Source of the DNA: Acidimicrobiales bacterium
Lineage (GTDB): Bacteria; Actinomycetota; Acidimicrobiia; Acidimicrobiales; AC-14
Reading direction: 5' to 3'
Length of the DNA: 64,000 nucleotides
NCBI GenBank assembly: GCA_025463925.1
Contig: JAODBK010000049.1
Span: forward strand, 1 to 64,000
How positions within the stretch are numbered: position 1 is the first letter of the stretch; each line of letters starts with the position of its first letter. Positions 33,901 to 41,283 of this stretch are shown here, piece by piece. A model generated the notes under the pieces. That model ran no database searches, was not told where the DNA came from, and saw nothing but the letters and a program-made list of their open reading frames with translations. Made by a program: the position numbers and the translations under genes.

Positions 33901-36529
33901 CGATGGCCGAGTCACCGATCGTCGTGCCGCCGACGCCGGAGAAGACCGCGGTCGTGTCGTTGGTGGGGTTGGCCAGGAGATCGAGGCTCACGGTGGGCGC
34001 GGTGCCGTCGACGGTCCACGAGAAGCTGGCGGCCTGGCTGACGTTGCCGGCACCGTCGACGGCGACGACCTCGAACGTGTGAAGGCCTTCGGGCACGGTC
34101 CCGCCGTTGGCGCCGTACGACGTCGGCGAGAGACACGCCGACAGGGTGTCGCCGTCGAACTCGCACTGGAAGGTCACACCGGCCTCGGTGTCGGAGAAGG
34201 AGAACGAGGCGCTCGTGACATGGGTGAGCGTCGCCGGGCTGTCGGTGATCGACGGCGCCGGCGGGGCGCTGGTGTCGACGGAGAAGGTCGTCGCCACCGA
34301 CGTGGTGCAGTTCGACCCGTCGTCGCACTGGGTGGCGGTGGCCGTGTACGTGCCGTCACTCAGGGCCGCGAACGACGCGTCGGCCGACGAGTCGTAGGTC
34401 CAGGACGCGCCGGTGCGATCGACCGTGGCGGTGCGGACCACGCTCGGAGTCGAGTCGGACACGTCGATCGCCACCGTCGTGCCGTCACCGGAAGCGTTGC
34501 CCGCCGCGCCGGAGAACACCGGCGTGGCCCCGGTCGCGCCGGACGGCGCGGTGATCGTGACCGACGGGGCCGTGGCGTCGATCGTCCACGTGAAGGTGGC
34601 CGCGGTGCTCGTGTTCCCCGCGCCGTCGGTGGCCTTGACGTCGAACGTGTGGGATCCCTCGGCGATTGGTCCGGCATAGATGGCCGAGGACGAGCACGAC
34701 GCGAACGCCGCGCTGTCGAGCCGGCAGCTGAAGGCAACTCCACCTTCTGCGTCGGTGTAGTCGAACGACGCCGATGTGGCGCTGGTGATGAGGTCGGGGG
34801 TGCTGGTGAACGACGGTGTCGGCGGCGCGGCCGTGTCGACGGTGAAGGTGGACTCGGTGCTGTGGCCGATGTTGCCGACGCCGTCGGACTGTTCGGCGCG
34901 CGCCGTGTAGGTGCCTTCGGCGAGTACCGGAGAGGCGTCCACCGAGTACGCCCCGGTGAGACCGTCGCGGCTGGTGGTGAGGTGTTCGGTCGGCGTGTCC
35001 GCGACGTAGTCCGGGGCGGCACCGGCGTACACGTCGACCGTGACGGTCGCGGAATCGCCGCTGGCGTTGCCGGCGATGCCGGAGAAGGTCGGGGTCGTGT
35101 CATTGGTGGCGCTCGTCACCGCGTCGAGGCTGACGGTGGGCGCGGTGGTGTCGATCGTCCAGTCGAAGCTCGCGGCCGCGCTGATGTTGTTGGTCGCCGA
35201 TTCCACCGCCTTCACGTGGAAGGCGTGCGCGCCGGCTGCGATCGGCCCCGCGTAGGCAGCGGGCGAGGTGCACGCCGAGAACGCGGCGGCGTCGAGTGCG
35301 CAGCGGAAGGTCACGCCGGCGTCGGTGTCGCTGAACGAGAACGAGGCGGATGTGGCGATCGTGCTGGCCGCCGGGTGGGCGGTGATGGACGGGACGGCCG
35401 GGGAGCTGGTGTCGAGCTCGTAGGCGCCGATGTCGCACGCGCTGCCCTGCGGCCGGACCGCGCCACGCTGGTCGGTTGCCGCGCAGTCGGCGCCCGAAGC
35501 GGGCACGGTGTCGAGCGCCGCGCTCCCAGCGCCCAGCGCCATCGTCTTGGTCGGACCTCCGTTGTCGGCCAACAGGCCGAGATGGGGATCGCTGGAAGAG
35601 AAGCCGGAGCAGCTCGGGTCGCTCGGATAGCTGATGTTGCGGTGGTTGTCGGTCACGCCACCACCGCAGTTCGAGGTGTGGGTGAATGCCCCCGGGCCCG
35701 TCCCGGCGATGTTGCCGGCGAAGATGGTGTTCTCGGCGCTGGTCGCGCCGTAGAGGGTGTACGTGCCGCCGCCGCCGAGGAGCGCGCTGTTGCCCGCGAT
35801 CGTGCTGTTCACGATCGTGGTGGTCGGCGAGTTCGGCGTGACTCCGGTGAAGATGGCCGCGCCGTACCCGAACGGGCCGGCTGCGGTGTTGCCCGAAAGG
35901 GTGCTGTTGCTCACCGTCAGCGTGTTGTCGTTCAGGATCCCGCCGCCGTAGATCGCGCTGTTCCCGGAGATGGTGCTGCGATTCACGCTCGCAACTCCGG
36001 TGTTGTAGATCCCGCCGTTGGCGGTGTTCCCGGAGATCGTGCTGTCGTTGACGTGCAACGTTGCGCCGGCGAAGTTGCCGATCCCGGTATTGACGCCGTT
36101 GCTGAGCGTCAGGCCGTTGAGGGTGAGGTCTCCGTTGTTCCCGACGATCCCGATGAACGCTGACCCGGTGCGGGTGATGGTCGACCCGTTGCCGTTGACG
36201 GTGAGGGTGCCCGGGCCGCCCCAACCGACGCCTGAGCCGCCGTAATGGGCCGACGTCACCTCGAAGGTGCAGCCCGAACCCAACTCGATGACGGCGGGTC
36301 CGCCGTGGGTGGCCGCGGCTGAGAACGCGTTCACGAGGGCCTGTTCGTTCAGCGCGGCGGTGCCAGTGCAGCCGACGTCGACGGTGAAGGGAACGGCGGT
36401 GGCGAACGCCGGCGACAGCGCCAGCGCGGTCGCCGTCGTCACCGCCACCGCGACGACGATCGCCATCGAGCGGCGGCCGAGCCGGCCGCGACCGCGGTCG
36501 AAGGTGCGTGCTGCCCCCAAGTGCTCCAT
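30935..36529 (-). CDS. Giant secreted protein: two beta-helix modules, Ig repeats
   Basis: A 1864-residue exported protein with a signal peptide of about 47 residues (long basic start, AFATAVP). Beta-helix module 1 (about 50-376) opens with NEQALVNAF and is full of STISGN/STIAGN turns, ending in DNGGPTKTMALGAGS and ACDIGAYEL, the choice-of-anchor Q pattern. Residues about 376-1130 alternate two Ig-like types four times each (TSASFSFSDTEAGVTFQC and NDTTPTFSG). Beta-helix module 2 (about 1130-1500) repeats the layout of module 1. Four Big_3-like domains (TYTG...LSATLKTSGGAPLAG) finish the protein. It has no LPxTG or C-terminal anchor, so it is probably a released or wall-associated adhesin. The ribosome site GGGAG precedes ATG 36529. 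Probably TetR-regulated. Confidence 0.92.
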   Translation of the reverse strand: MEHLGAARTFDRGRGRLGRRSMAIVVAVAVTTATALALSPAFATAVPFTVDVGCTGTAALNEQALVNAFSAAATHGGPAVIELGSGCTFEVTSAHYGGSGVGWGGPGTLTVNGNGSTITRTGSAFIGIVGNNGDLTLNGLTLSNGVNTGIGNFAGATLHVNDSTISGNTANGGIYNTGVASVNRSTISGNSAIYGGGILNDNTLTVSNSTLSGNTAAGPFGYGAAIFTGVTPNSPTTTIVNSTIAGNSALLGGGGTYTLYGATSAENTIFAGNIAGTGPGAFTHTSNCGGGVTDNHRNISYPSDPSCSGFSSSDPHLGLLADNGGPTKTMALGAGSAALDTVPASGADCAATDQRGAVRPQGSACDIGAYELDTSSPAVPSITAHPAASTIATSASFSFSDTDAGVTFRCALDAAAFSACTSPAAYAGPIAAGAHAFHVKAVESATNNISAAASFDWTIDTTAPTVSLDAVTSATNDTTPTFSGIAGNASGDSATVTVDVYAGAAPDYVADTPTEHLTTSRDGLTGAYSVDASPVLAEGTYTARAEQSDGVGNIGHSTESTFTVDTAAPPTPSFTSTPDLITSATSASFDYTDAEGGVAFSCRLDSAAFASCSSSAIYAGPIAEGSHTFDVKATDGAGNTSTAATFTWTIDATAPSVTITAPSGATGATPVFSGAAGNASGDGTTVAIDVSDSTPSVVRTATVDRTGASWTYDSSADASFAALSDGTYTATATQCDDGSNCTTSVATTFSVDTSAPPAPSITDSPATLTHVTSASFSFSDTEAGVTFQCEFDGDTLSACLSPTSYGANGGTVPEGLHTFEVVAVDGAGNVSQAASFSWTVDGTAPTVSLDLLANPTNDTTAVFSGVGGTTIGDSAIVVIDIYSGTTPDFTTDVPVEQVNAPRDGATGAYSVHATPALAEGDYTARATQSDDAGNNGYSHAWPITVDTTAPPAPTYTATPELTTKVTSASFTVSDTEGGVTFSCELDGGGFSICAPTTYTDPLSAGPHTYQVVATDAAGNTSSAASYSWTIDTTTSVAITLVTDPVTTANDTSAAASGTAEPGDSVDLTVADGTPAHNVTDSTTADSTTGAWSFTSLNLSALSGPITYSVVATDGAGNTASDSASAAKSFLVACSGTASDNEQALADAFTAANSHAGADTIELGSACTFTLTTVHDLSTANSGLGNDGPLTVNGNGSTITRDGSTSAFRLIRNSSDLTLNEVNLTNGHLADDNGAGIRNGIGSLTIVNSTLSGNSTDDGYQGGAIYNGAGTVALTDSTLSGNRSYGGGISSYSGTVTVTNSTISGNSGWFLGGGLVNQGTTTVTNSTIAGNTTDYYGAGIYNGTSGTLTVRDSTIAGNSTTYIAAGLFNDGSATVENSILANNVAAPVGGSIVVGNCGGTGSTTDLLRNVTYPADAQCPSGFFSGDPKLAALADNGGPTKTMALGAGSAAVDRVPVSGADCPATDQRGVARPLGTACDSGAYESTGFPTTVTAITSDLSAPTAVGQAYAVAGTVISSGTAATGTVAVSDGAASCTATIASHTFSCDLTSTTTGTKTITATYAGDGVVLGSFATASHDVKLAAVLTYTGVVSSTPGAKITLSATLKTSGGAALAGRVVRFTLNGTIFTTTTSAKGVASAATTAPAIAGTYPMTVAFAGDATYAPATRTLTLAARVSTALTYTGATSGIVGATVNLTATLKTSSGALLAGRTVAFTLNGSTYSVTTGTSGPTIGVATVAVTAPANAGSYAIGINFAGDAADGPSNASATLSVTVPTVVTYTGPTTAARNATITLSATLVTSGGAPIAGKTLKFTFNGRSHSVTTNALGVATVSVTAPKSPGSYPITVGFVGDTTYALSSKTVNLTVT

Positions 36530-36582
36530 CGCCGGCTCCCGTTCGGTTCGATGCGCTGGTGGCCCTCCCCGCAGGAGCCGTT

Positions 36583-36601
36583 ACCATACGCCATAGAGTA
36601 T
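36583..36601. promoter_or_regulatory. TetR operator copy upstream of giant surface protein
   Basis: ACCATACG-N6-AGTAT, with ATAC and GTAT as inverted arms, lies 54-72 bp upstream of the giant protein start. The same pattern occurs at 37485-37503 upstream of the TetR gene. Both are AT-rich islands in GC-rich DNA and include TATGGT-like -10 elements on the reverse strand. Confidence 0.65.
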
Positions 36602-36726
36602 CTACGACATCACTGTGGGTGCTCGCAACTCGTGTTTGCCGCATTTGGTGGTGATCGAGGCGCATTGTCGGGATCGGAAGCGCACTGTTGGGCTGAACGT
36701 CAGGTGCGTCGCACCAATGGTCCGAG

Positions 36727-37419
36727 TCAGTGAGCGAGCAGGCCGGCGAGGAGGGCCCGCAACGCCGGCTCGAAATGCCGCTCATCGCCCTCGTCGAACC
36801 GGGCCTCCAGCACGCCGCGGTGGTTGGCGGTCGCGCCCCGTTTGGTGAACAGCCGGCGGCCTTTCGCCAGCAGGGCGCGCGGGTTTCGGCCGAAATAGGC
36901 GCTCGCGGCGCGACGGTTGGCGGCGATCTGAATCGCGCCCATGGTGAAGTTCTGCACCGCGCTGAACGCGAGGGGGACGTCGGGGAAGCCAGCAGCTTCG
37001 AAGAGCGCGGTGTGGATGCGGGTGCTGGCGAAAAGGACGTCGTCGGGCTCGGCGACCGCGACTGCGAGGTTGGCCAGGTCGGAGTTCTCCAACCACACGT
37101 CGCGGGTGCAGATGCAGATCGCCAGGATGGTCTCGATGGGATCGCCAACCTGGCCCGCGGCCCGCTCGATGACTTCCAGCCAGACCTGCTCGATCAACGC
37201 GTCCATGAGTGCGGGCTTGTCGGCGACGTGGTGATACAGGGCCATCGGAGTCACGCCGAGCTCGGCCGCGAGGCGGCGCATGCTCAGCGCGTCTCGGCCG
37301 TCCTTCCGCACGATCCGCAAGGCCCGCTCGAGGATCTCCTCGCGCTCGAGTGGCGTGTTCCGCCCGAGCGCCGGGCGCCCGCGCCGTCGTTGCGGTTCGG
37401 TCGGGCGCGTCCGAGTCAC
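36727..37419 (-). CDS. TetR-family regulator (TetR_C type)
   Basis: A 230-residue regulator. After a basic leader (TRTRPTEPQRRRGRPALGRN), the HTH region reads LSMRRLAAELGVTPMALYHH followed by VADKPALMDAL (about residues 45-75). The C-terminal helical domain would hold the ligand pocket; it has a CxC pair (ICICTRD). GTG 37419 is the first usable in-frame start. Two copies of ACCATACG-N6-AGTAT, one about 66 bp upstream of this gene and one between it and the giant protein gene, suggest that it represses both. The TetR gene and the giant gene lie on the same strand with the second operator between them. Confidence 0.92.
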   Translation of the reverse strand: MTRTRPTEPQRRRGRPALGRNTPLEREEILERALRIVRKDGRDALSMRRLAAELGVTPMALYHHVADKPALMDALIEQVWLEVIERAAGQVGDPIETILAICICTRDVWLENSDLANLAVAVAEPDDVLFASTRIHTALFEAAGFPDVPLAFSAVQNFTMGAIQIAANRRAASAYFGRNPRALLAKGRRLFTKRGATANHRGVLEARFDEGDERHFEPALRALLAGLLAH

Positions 37420-37484
37420 GCGGGTGGTCGCCGCCGGAGAATCGTCGGTCGTCGCATTGCCGCTCCTGATGCTCTCGCGGTTAT

Positions 37485-37503
37485 ACCATACGTTGTCCAG
37501 TAT
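37485..37503. promoter_or_regulatory. TetR operator copy upstream of its own gene
   Basis: ACCATACG-TTGTCC-AGTAT is the second copy of the site seen at 36583. It sits next to TATAACC on the reverse strand, a possible -10 element of the TetR gene. Autoregulation by TetR proteins through such sites is common. Confidence 0.65.
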
Positions 37504-37529
37504 TAGCGCCGGCGAGCGGCCGACTCAGT

Positions 37530-37994
37530 TCACGTGAACGAGATCGGGAACGGGAAGACGTCGGCGCGCTCGTGGCCGATCTTGCGGGCGAGACTCTGAT
37601 AGCGGCGCTCCGCGAACCGCCAACGCCCGTCCACGTACGCGTAGCTGTCGTCGTAGAGGCCGAAGGCGTTGCTCCACACCCCAGTGCTCGCCTCCTGGCG
37701 AAGCTCGACCATGTACAGGCGGCCTCGCGCGCTCGTCTCGTCGGCGACCTGTATCACGGTGTTGAGGATCACGAACTCGAAGAACTCGAACTGCGCGATC
37801 GCCTGCTCGATGAATTCACCCAAGGCCGAGGCGCCGACCAGTTCGATCACCGGCCGACTCACCGTGTCGACTCGGATCGGTGCCGCGGGGGCGAAGAGCG
37901 GCTCCAGCTCAGCCCACGCCCGTCGCGTGACGACGTCGGCGTAGCTGGCCTGCAAGCGGGTGATAGCCAGATAGGACTCGGTGTCGCTGTCCAC
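37530..37994 (-). CDS. SnoaL-like/NTF2-fold protein
   Basis: A 154-residue protein with the SnoaL-like fold pattern: SYLAITRLQASYADVVTRRA (helix pair), ELEPLFAPAAPIRVD (first strand), a FIEQAIAQFEFFEFVILNTV stretch and VDGRWRFAERRY near the C-terminus, which is a typical closing strand of this fold. Members include steroid isomerases, polyketide cyclases and dehydratases, so the reaction cannot be told. GTG 37994 has GGAGG 11 nt upstream; the frame continues upstream but runs into the EAL gene. It follows the GAF-EAL gene on the same strand and is the last gene before the TetR promoter region. Confidence 0.8.
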   Translation of the reverse strand: MDSDTESYLAITRLQASYADVVTRRAWAELEPLFAPAAPIRVDTVSRPVIELVGASALGEFIEQAIAQFEFFEFVILNTVIQVADETSARGRLYMVELRQEASTGVWSNAFGLYDDSYAYVDGRWRFAERRYQSLARKIGHERADVFPFPISFT

Positions 37995-38028
37995 GCGAAG
38001 AAGCACCTCCGTGGTCACATGAATTGGG

Positions 38029-39270
38029 CTACACCAACGAGCGTGGCTGCACCGCGATGACGTCGGCCAGTGAGCCTGGCCGACCGAGGTAGTAGCCCTG
38101 GGCGGACTCGGCACCCAGCGACCGGAGGGCATCGAGCTCGGAAGCGGTCTCGACTCCCTCGGCGAGGATTCCACTACCGATCTTCGACGCGAACTCGATG
38201 AACGCCGCCGCCAGCGCGGCCTTCGCCACGTCGGTGTCGATGTCACGCGTGATGCTGATGTCGAGCTTGATGAAGTCGGGCTTCAACCAGAGGATGTGGC
38301 GGAGGCTGGCGTAACCGGCGCCGGCATCATCGACCGCGACAAGAAGGCCCCGGTCGCGCAGGGGCTGGAGTTTGGTGCTGAGGGTGCCGTAGTCGGCCAC
38401 CGGCGCGTGCTCGGTCATCTCGAGTACGAGACGCGACACGTCGACGTCGGCCAATGCCGCATGCAGCTCATGAGATTCGGCGGCGACTGGCGAGACGTTG
38501 ATGCCGAGGCGCATGTCAACGGGGAGCTCTGGGAGCGCCCGGAGTGCTGAGCGCACCGCGGCGATCTCGAGCTCGACGCCGAGCCCGACCGCCTCGGCGT
38601 CGGCAAACCACACGTCCGGGGTCAGCCCACCCTCGGATGGGAAGCGCGACAGCGCCTCGACACCGAGCACCCGTCGGTCATCGAGGGCGACAACCGGCTG
38701 GAACACCGTCGCCAGCACGTCGTCGTCGTCGATGGCGCGCAGGATTCGCTCCCTGGTGCGCTCCCTGCGATCAGCGGCGGTGATGTCCGCCTCGAGATAG
38801 GAGCCGGCGACGTCGGCGAAGACGCGAAGGACGGCGAGGTCGCGGTCGGTGAGGGAGTCGTCGGCGTCGTAGCGAAAGCAGCAGAACGTCCCGTAGGTCC
38901 GGCCGTCGGACATCCGCAACGGCACGCTCATGTGCGCGCCGACCGGAAGCGCCGCGGTCACGGCGAGCTCGGCCGCAGCCGGCACCGCCATGGCGTCGCG
39001 GATGAGCTCGGGCAGCCGGCCGTCGACCACCCGTTGGCAATAGCTGTCCTCCAGCGGATCAGAGCCACCGACGGCCACTGGACCAGGACGAGCCGAGTCG
39101 ACCACGCGGAAGACCCGGTCGCCGCCGGTGAACTCCGAGATGAACGAGACGTCCATCCCGAGATGTTCACGCGCCGCTCGGACGAGCCCGACCAGCGCGT
39201 TTTCGGCCCGCTGGCCGTCACCGGCCGCCGTCAACGCGTCGCGCAATGACACTCCGCTCTCTTCCCCCAT
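38029..39270 (-). CDS. GAF-EAL c-di-GMP phosphodiesterase
   Basis: A 413-residue cytoplasmic protein. The GAF domain (about 25-165) has SFISEFTGGDRVFRVVDS and YGTFCCFRYD, typical of GAF ligand pockets. The EAL domain (about 170-410) keeps the catalytic set: VEALSRF (EAL form), NVSP, LEMTEHA, AVDDAGAG, KPDFIKLDISITR and AEGVET. It should hydrolyse c-di-GMP to pGpG under control of a small molecule bound by GAF. ATG 39270; the ribosome site is not strong. A 216-bp gap separates it from the divergent TetR gene. It resembles YcgG/BluF-type stand-alone phosphodiesterases in layout. Confidence 0.93.
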   Translation of the reverse strand: MGEESGVSLRDALTAAGDGQRAENALVGLVRAAREHLGMDVSFISEFTGGDRVFRVVDSARPGPVAVGGSDPLEDSYCQRVVDGRLPELIRDAMAVPAAAELAVTAALPVGAHMSVPLRMSDGRTYGTFCCFRYDADDSLTDRDLAVLRVFADVAGSYLEADITAADRRERTRERILRAIDDDDVLATVFQPVVALDDRRVLGVEALSRFPSEGGLTPDVWFADAEAVGLGVELEIAAVRSALRALPELPVDMRLGINVSPVAAESHELHAALADVDVSRLVLEMTEHAPVADYGTLSTKLQPLRDRGLLVAVDDAGAGYASLRHILWLKPDFIKLDISITRDIDTDVAKAALAAAFIEFASKIGSGILAEGVETASELDALRSLGAESAQGYYLGRPGSLADVIAVQPRSLV

Positions 39271-39487
39271 CGGTGTGCTCCATCCTCAGCGCCGACCACG
39301 CCGACCGCGCCGTGACCTCGAGCGATCGCGTGGGTGGTTGCCACCGCAACTCCAGCAAACGGTAACCCCGCGCCGGTCACGCGTGTGCCGGCAGGCCGCG
39401 GGTTGGTGCGGGACAAGGGCCATTGTGGGAGGAAAGGTGCCGCGCGACATCTCGGGATCGGCGTGACCGCGGCCGTAGGATCGCCGG

Positions 39488-40141
39488 GTGCCGGCCGATG
39501 CATCGCAGACGCGCAAGAAGTTGATCGATGCCGCGGCCCGGTCGTTCGCAGAGCACGGAGTGTTCGGGGCATCGCTGATCGACATCACCCGTCTGGCCGG
39601 GCAGCGGAACCGTGGCGCGCTCCATTACCACTTCGGGTCTCGCGCGGGCGTGCTGAGCGCCGTGCTCGAGCAGCACGTGGAGTTCCTCGCGAATCGCGAA
39701 GGGGAGCTGTTGACGGTCGCCTTGTCCGCACCCGACGACGACCTGGCGTCGGTCGTGGAGGCCATCGTGCGACCCGCGGCCGAGTTGGCGGACAGCGGTT
39801 GGCGGGGACGGTCGTTCCTCGTGATCCTCGCCGAGCTGGTCGACGAGGACCCCGCGAGCCTCGGCGGCGACGTGAGTGCCGTGCTCGCCCGGACGGGCGG
39901 CTACGCGGTGTATGCGCTGCTGGAGCAGCGCATGGGCCAGTTCAGCCCGGAGGTGCGGGCCGAGCGATTCGCGCTTGCCACGGGATTCATCCTTCGGGCG
40001 GTCGCCGAACGGGCGCGGGCCGCTGGCCGTCGCCGGCGCACCGGCCGGCCGCAGTTGGACCACGAGGCCTTTGTCGGCAACCTCGTGGCGATGGTCGCGG
40101 CCGCACTGTCGGCGCCGCTCCACCACAACTCGGTCGGTTGA
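39488..40141 (+). CDS. TetR-family transcriptional regulator
   Basis: A 217-residue regulator with a standard TetR_N HTH: KKLIDAAARSFAEHGVFGAS, then LIDITRLAGQRNRGALHYHF (about residues 10-50). The C-terminal domain is helical with a FILRAVAERARAAGRR stretch. GTG 39488 is preceded by TAGGAT and 6 nt, so the transcript is probably leaderless. It is divergent from the GAF-EAL gene and converges on the Liv gene cluster, so its targets are uncertain; regulation of the divergent phosphodiesterase or of distant genes are both possible. No clear palindrome was found in the shared gap. Confidence 0.92.
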   Translation: MPADASQTRKKLIDAAARSFAEHGVFGASLIDITRLAGQRNRGALHYHFGSRAGVLSAVLEQHVEFLANREGELLTVALSAPDDDLASVVEAIVRPAAELADSGWRGRSFLVILAELVDEDPASLGGDVSAVLARTGGYAVYALLEQRMGQFSPEVRAERFALATGFILRAVAERARAAGRRRRTGRPQLDHEAFVGNLVAMVAAALSAPLHHNSVG

Positions 40142-40151
40142 CCGACGCGAG

Positions 40152-40523
40152 CTAATCGCCAGTCGCCTTCGCCGCCTCGGAGATGGCCAGCTGCTGCTCG
40201 TACGACTGGCGCAGCAGCCAGAAGCGCAAGAACTGGGCGAACGAGTAGCGCAGGAACACCACGCCGCCGACGACGCTGATCGTCATGCCCCACACGGCCA
40301 GCGGCAGATACGCGTTGGACCGGAGGACGTCGACGCTGGAGCCCGGGGTCGCCTTCACGTTGAGCGACGCCGCGTAGGCCCCGAACGCGATCACCACCCC
40401 CGCGACCATGAGGAACACGCTGAACATCCGCAGCGCGGCCTCCCAATTGGGCCGGCCGGCCTTGAGCTTCATCTCGTCGATCTGCGAGTTGAACCGCTCG
40501 CTGCGGCTCGTGGGTTGAGTCAT
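40152..40523 (-). CDS. Small two-TM membrane protein
   Basis: A 123-residue protein with a charged N-terminal part (SRSERFNSQIDEMKLKAGRP) and two membrane helices (FSVFLMVAGVVIAFGAYAAS and LAVWGMTISVVGGVVFL), ending in a short polar tail. It starts 14 bp after the LivF gene stop on the same strand. Such small proteins are not a standard part of branched-chain amino acid transporters, so it may be an accessory stabiliser or a passenger gene. ATG 40523 follows GAGGGG. No domain is recognised. Confidence 0.75.
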   Translation of the reverse strand: MTQPTSRSERFNSQIDEMKLKAGRPNWEAALRMFSVFLMVAGVVIAFGAYAASLNVKATPGSSVDVLRSNAYLPLAVWGMTISVVGGVVFLRYSFAQFLRFWLLRQSYEQQLAISEAAKATGD

Positions 40524-40536
40524 CGTCGTGCGCCCC

Positions 40537-41283
40537 TCAAGCGCCCAGGTAAGCGGTCGACAGATCCGTCTCGATCTCCGCCGGCGTGCCGAACGCCGTG
40601 ACGCGCCCGTGGAGCATGATCCCAGCCCAGTCGGCAATGCCGAGGACGGCCCGGGCGAACTGCTCGACGATCAGGACTGCGACGCCCGTCGTCGCGACTT
40701 GGGCGACGATCTCATAGAGCTGCTCGACCACGATCGGCGCGAGCCCCATCGAGAGCTCGTCCAGCAGCAGCAATGAGGGATCGGTTGCCAGCGCTCGCGC
40801 CATCGCGAGCATCTGCTGCTCTCCACCGGACAAGGTTCCCGCCAACTGTCGGCGACGTTCACCGATGCGCGGGAAGCGCTCGTAGGCGACCTCTTCGACG
40901 GCCTTCCGCGCGACGCCCGCGTGGGTGGCCATCCAGAGGTTCTCGCGCACCGTGAGGTTCGGGAAGATGCCTCGTCCCTCGGGGATGACGCACACCCCGC
41001 GACGAGCGAGCTCGTCGGGCGCGGCCCCGTTCACCCGTCGTCCGGCTATGAACAGGTCCCCTCCGGTCGTCGGGAGCTGGCCGGCGACGACCCGCAGGGT
41101 GGTGGATTTCCCACCGCCGTTGGGTCCGAGCAATGCGACGACGGTGCCTCGTGGGACGGCGAGGTCCACGCCGTGCAGCACGTCGATGGACCCGTACGCC
41201 GCGGTGACGCCACCCAGTTCCAGCGCGAGGTCGGTCCGGTCCATCGTCGGACTCATCGGTACGCCGATCGCGTCGGCCGTCAC
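40537..41283 (-). CDS. livF: Branched-chain amino acid-type ABC ATPase (LivF)
   Basis: A 248-residue ATPase of the HAAT family. Walker A is GPNGGGKSTTLRVVAG, the Q-loop/E region is VIPEGRGIFPNLTVREN, the signature is LSGGEQQMLAMARAL, Walker B is LLLLDELSMGLAP and the H-loop is LIVEQFARAV. VIPEGRGIFPNLTV and ELSMGLAP are the LivF-specific forms. GTG 41283 overlaps the permease stop (GTGA); ATG 41256 is an alternative. No LivG is encoded in the cluster, so this ATPase may act as a homodimer or LivG may be elsewhere. Confidence 0.94.
   Translation of the reverse strand: MTADAIGVPMSPTMDRTDLALELGGVTAAYGSIDVLHGVDLAVPRGTVVALLGPNGGGKSTTLRVVAGQLPTTGGDLFIAGRRVNGAAPDELARRGVCVIPEGRGIFPNLTVRENLWMATHAGVARKAVEEVAYERFPRIGERRRQLAGTLSGGEQQMLAMARALATDPSLLLLDELSMGLAPIVVEQLYEIVAQVATTGVAVLIVEQFARAVLGIADWAGIMLHGRVTAFGTPAEIETDLSTAYLGA

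Noticed and set aside
30908-36163. Long plus-strand frames antisense to the giant surface protein (for example 33713-36163)
   Set aside because: Gly/Arg/Val-rich repetitive sequence that mirrors the repeats of the real gene; no start signal or family.
39271-39487. GCGGGGTTACCG on the reverse strand upstream of the GAF-EAL gene, like the 3' end of a c-di-GMP-I riboswitch
   Set aside because: The conserved GCAAA-containing core and the pairing partners upstream are absent; only a 12-base match remains, which could be chance in GC-rich DNA.
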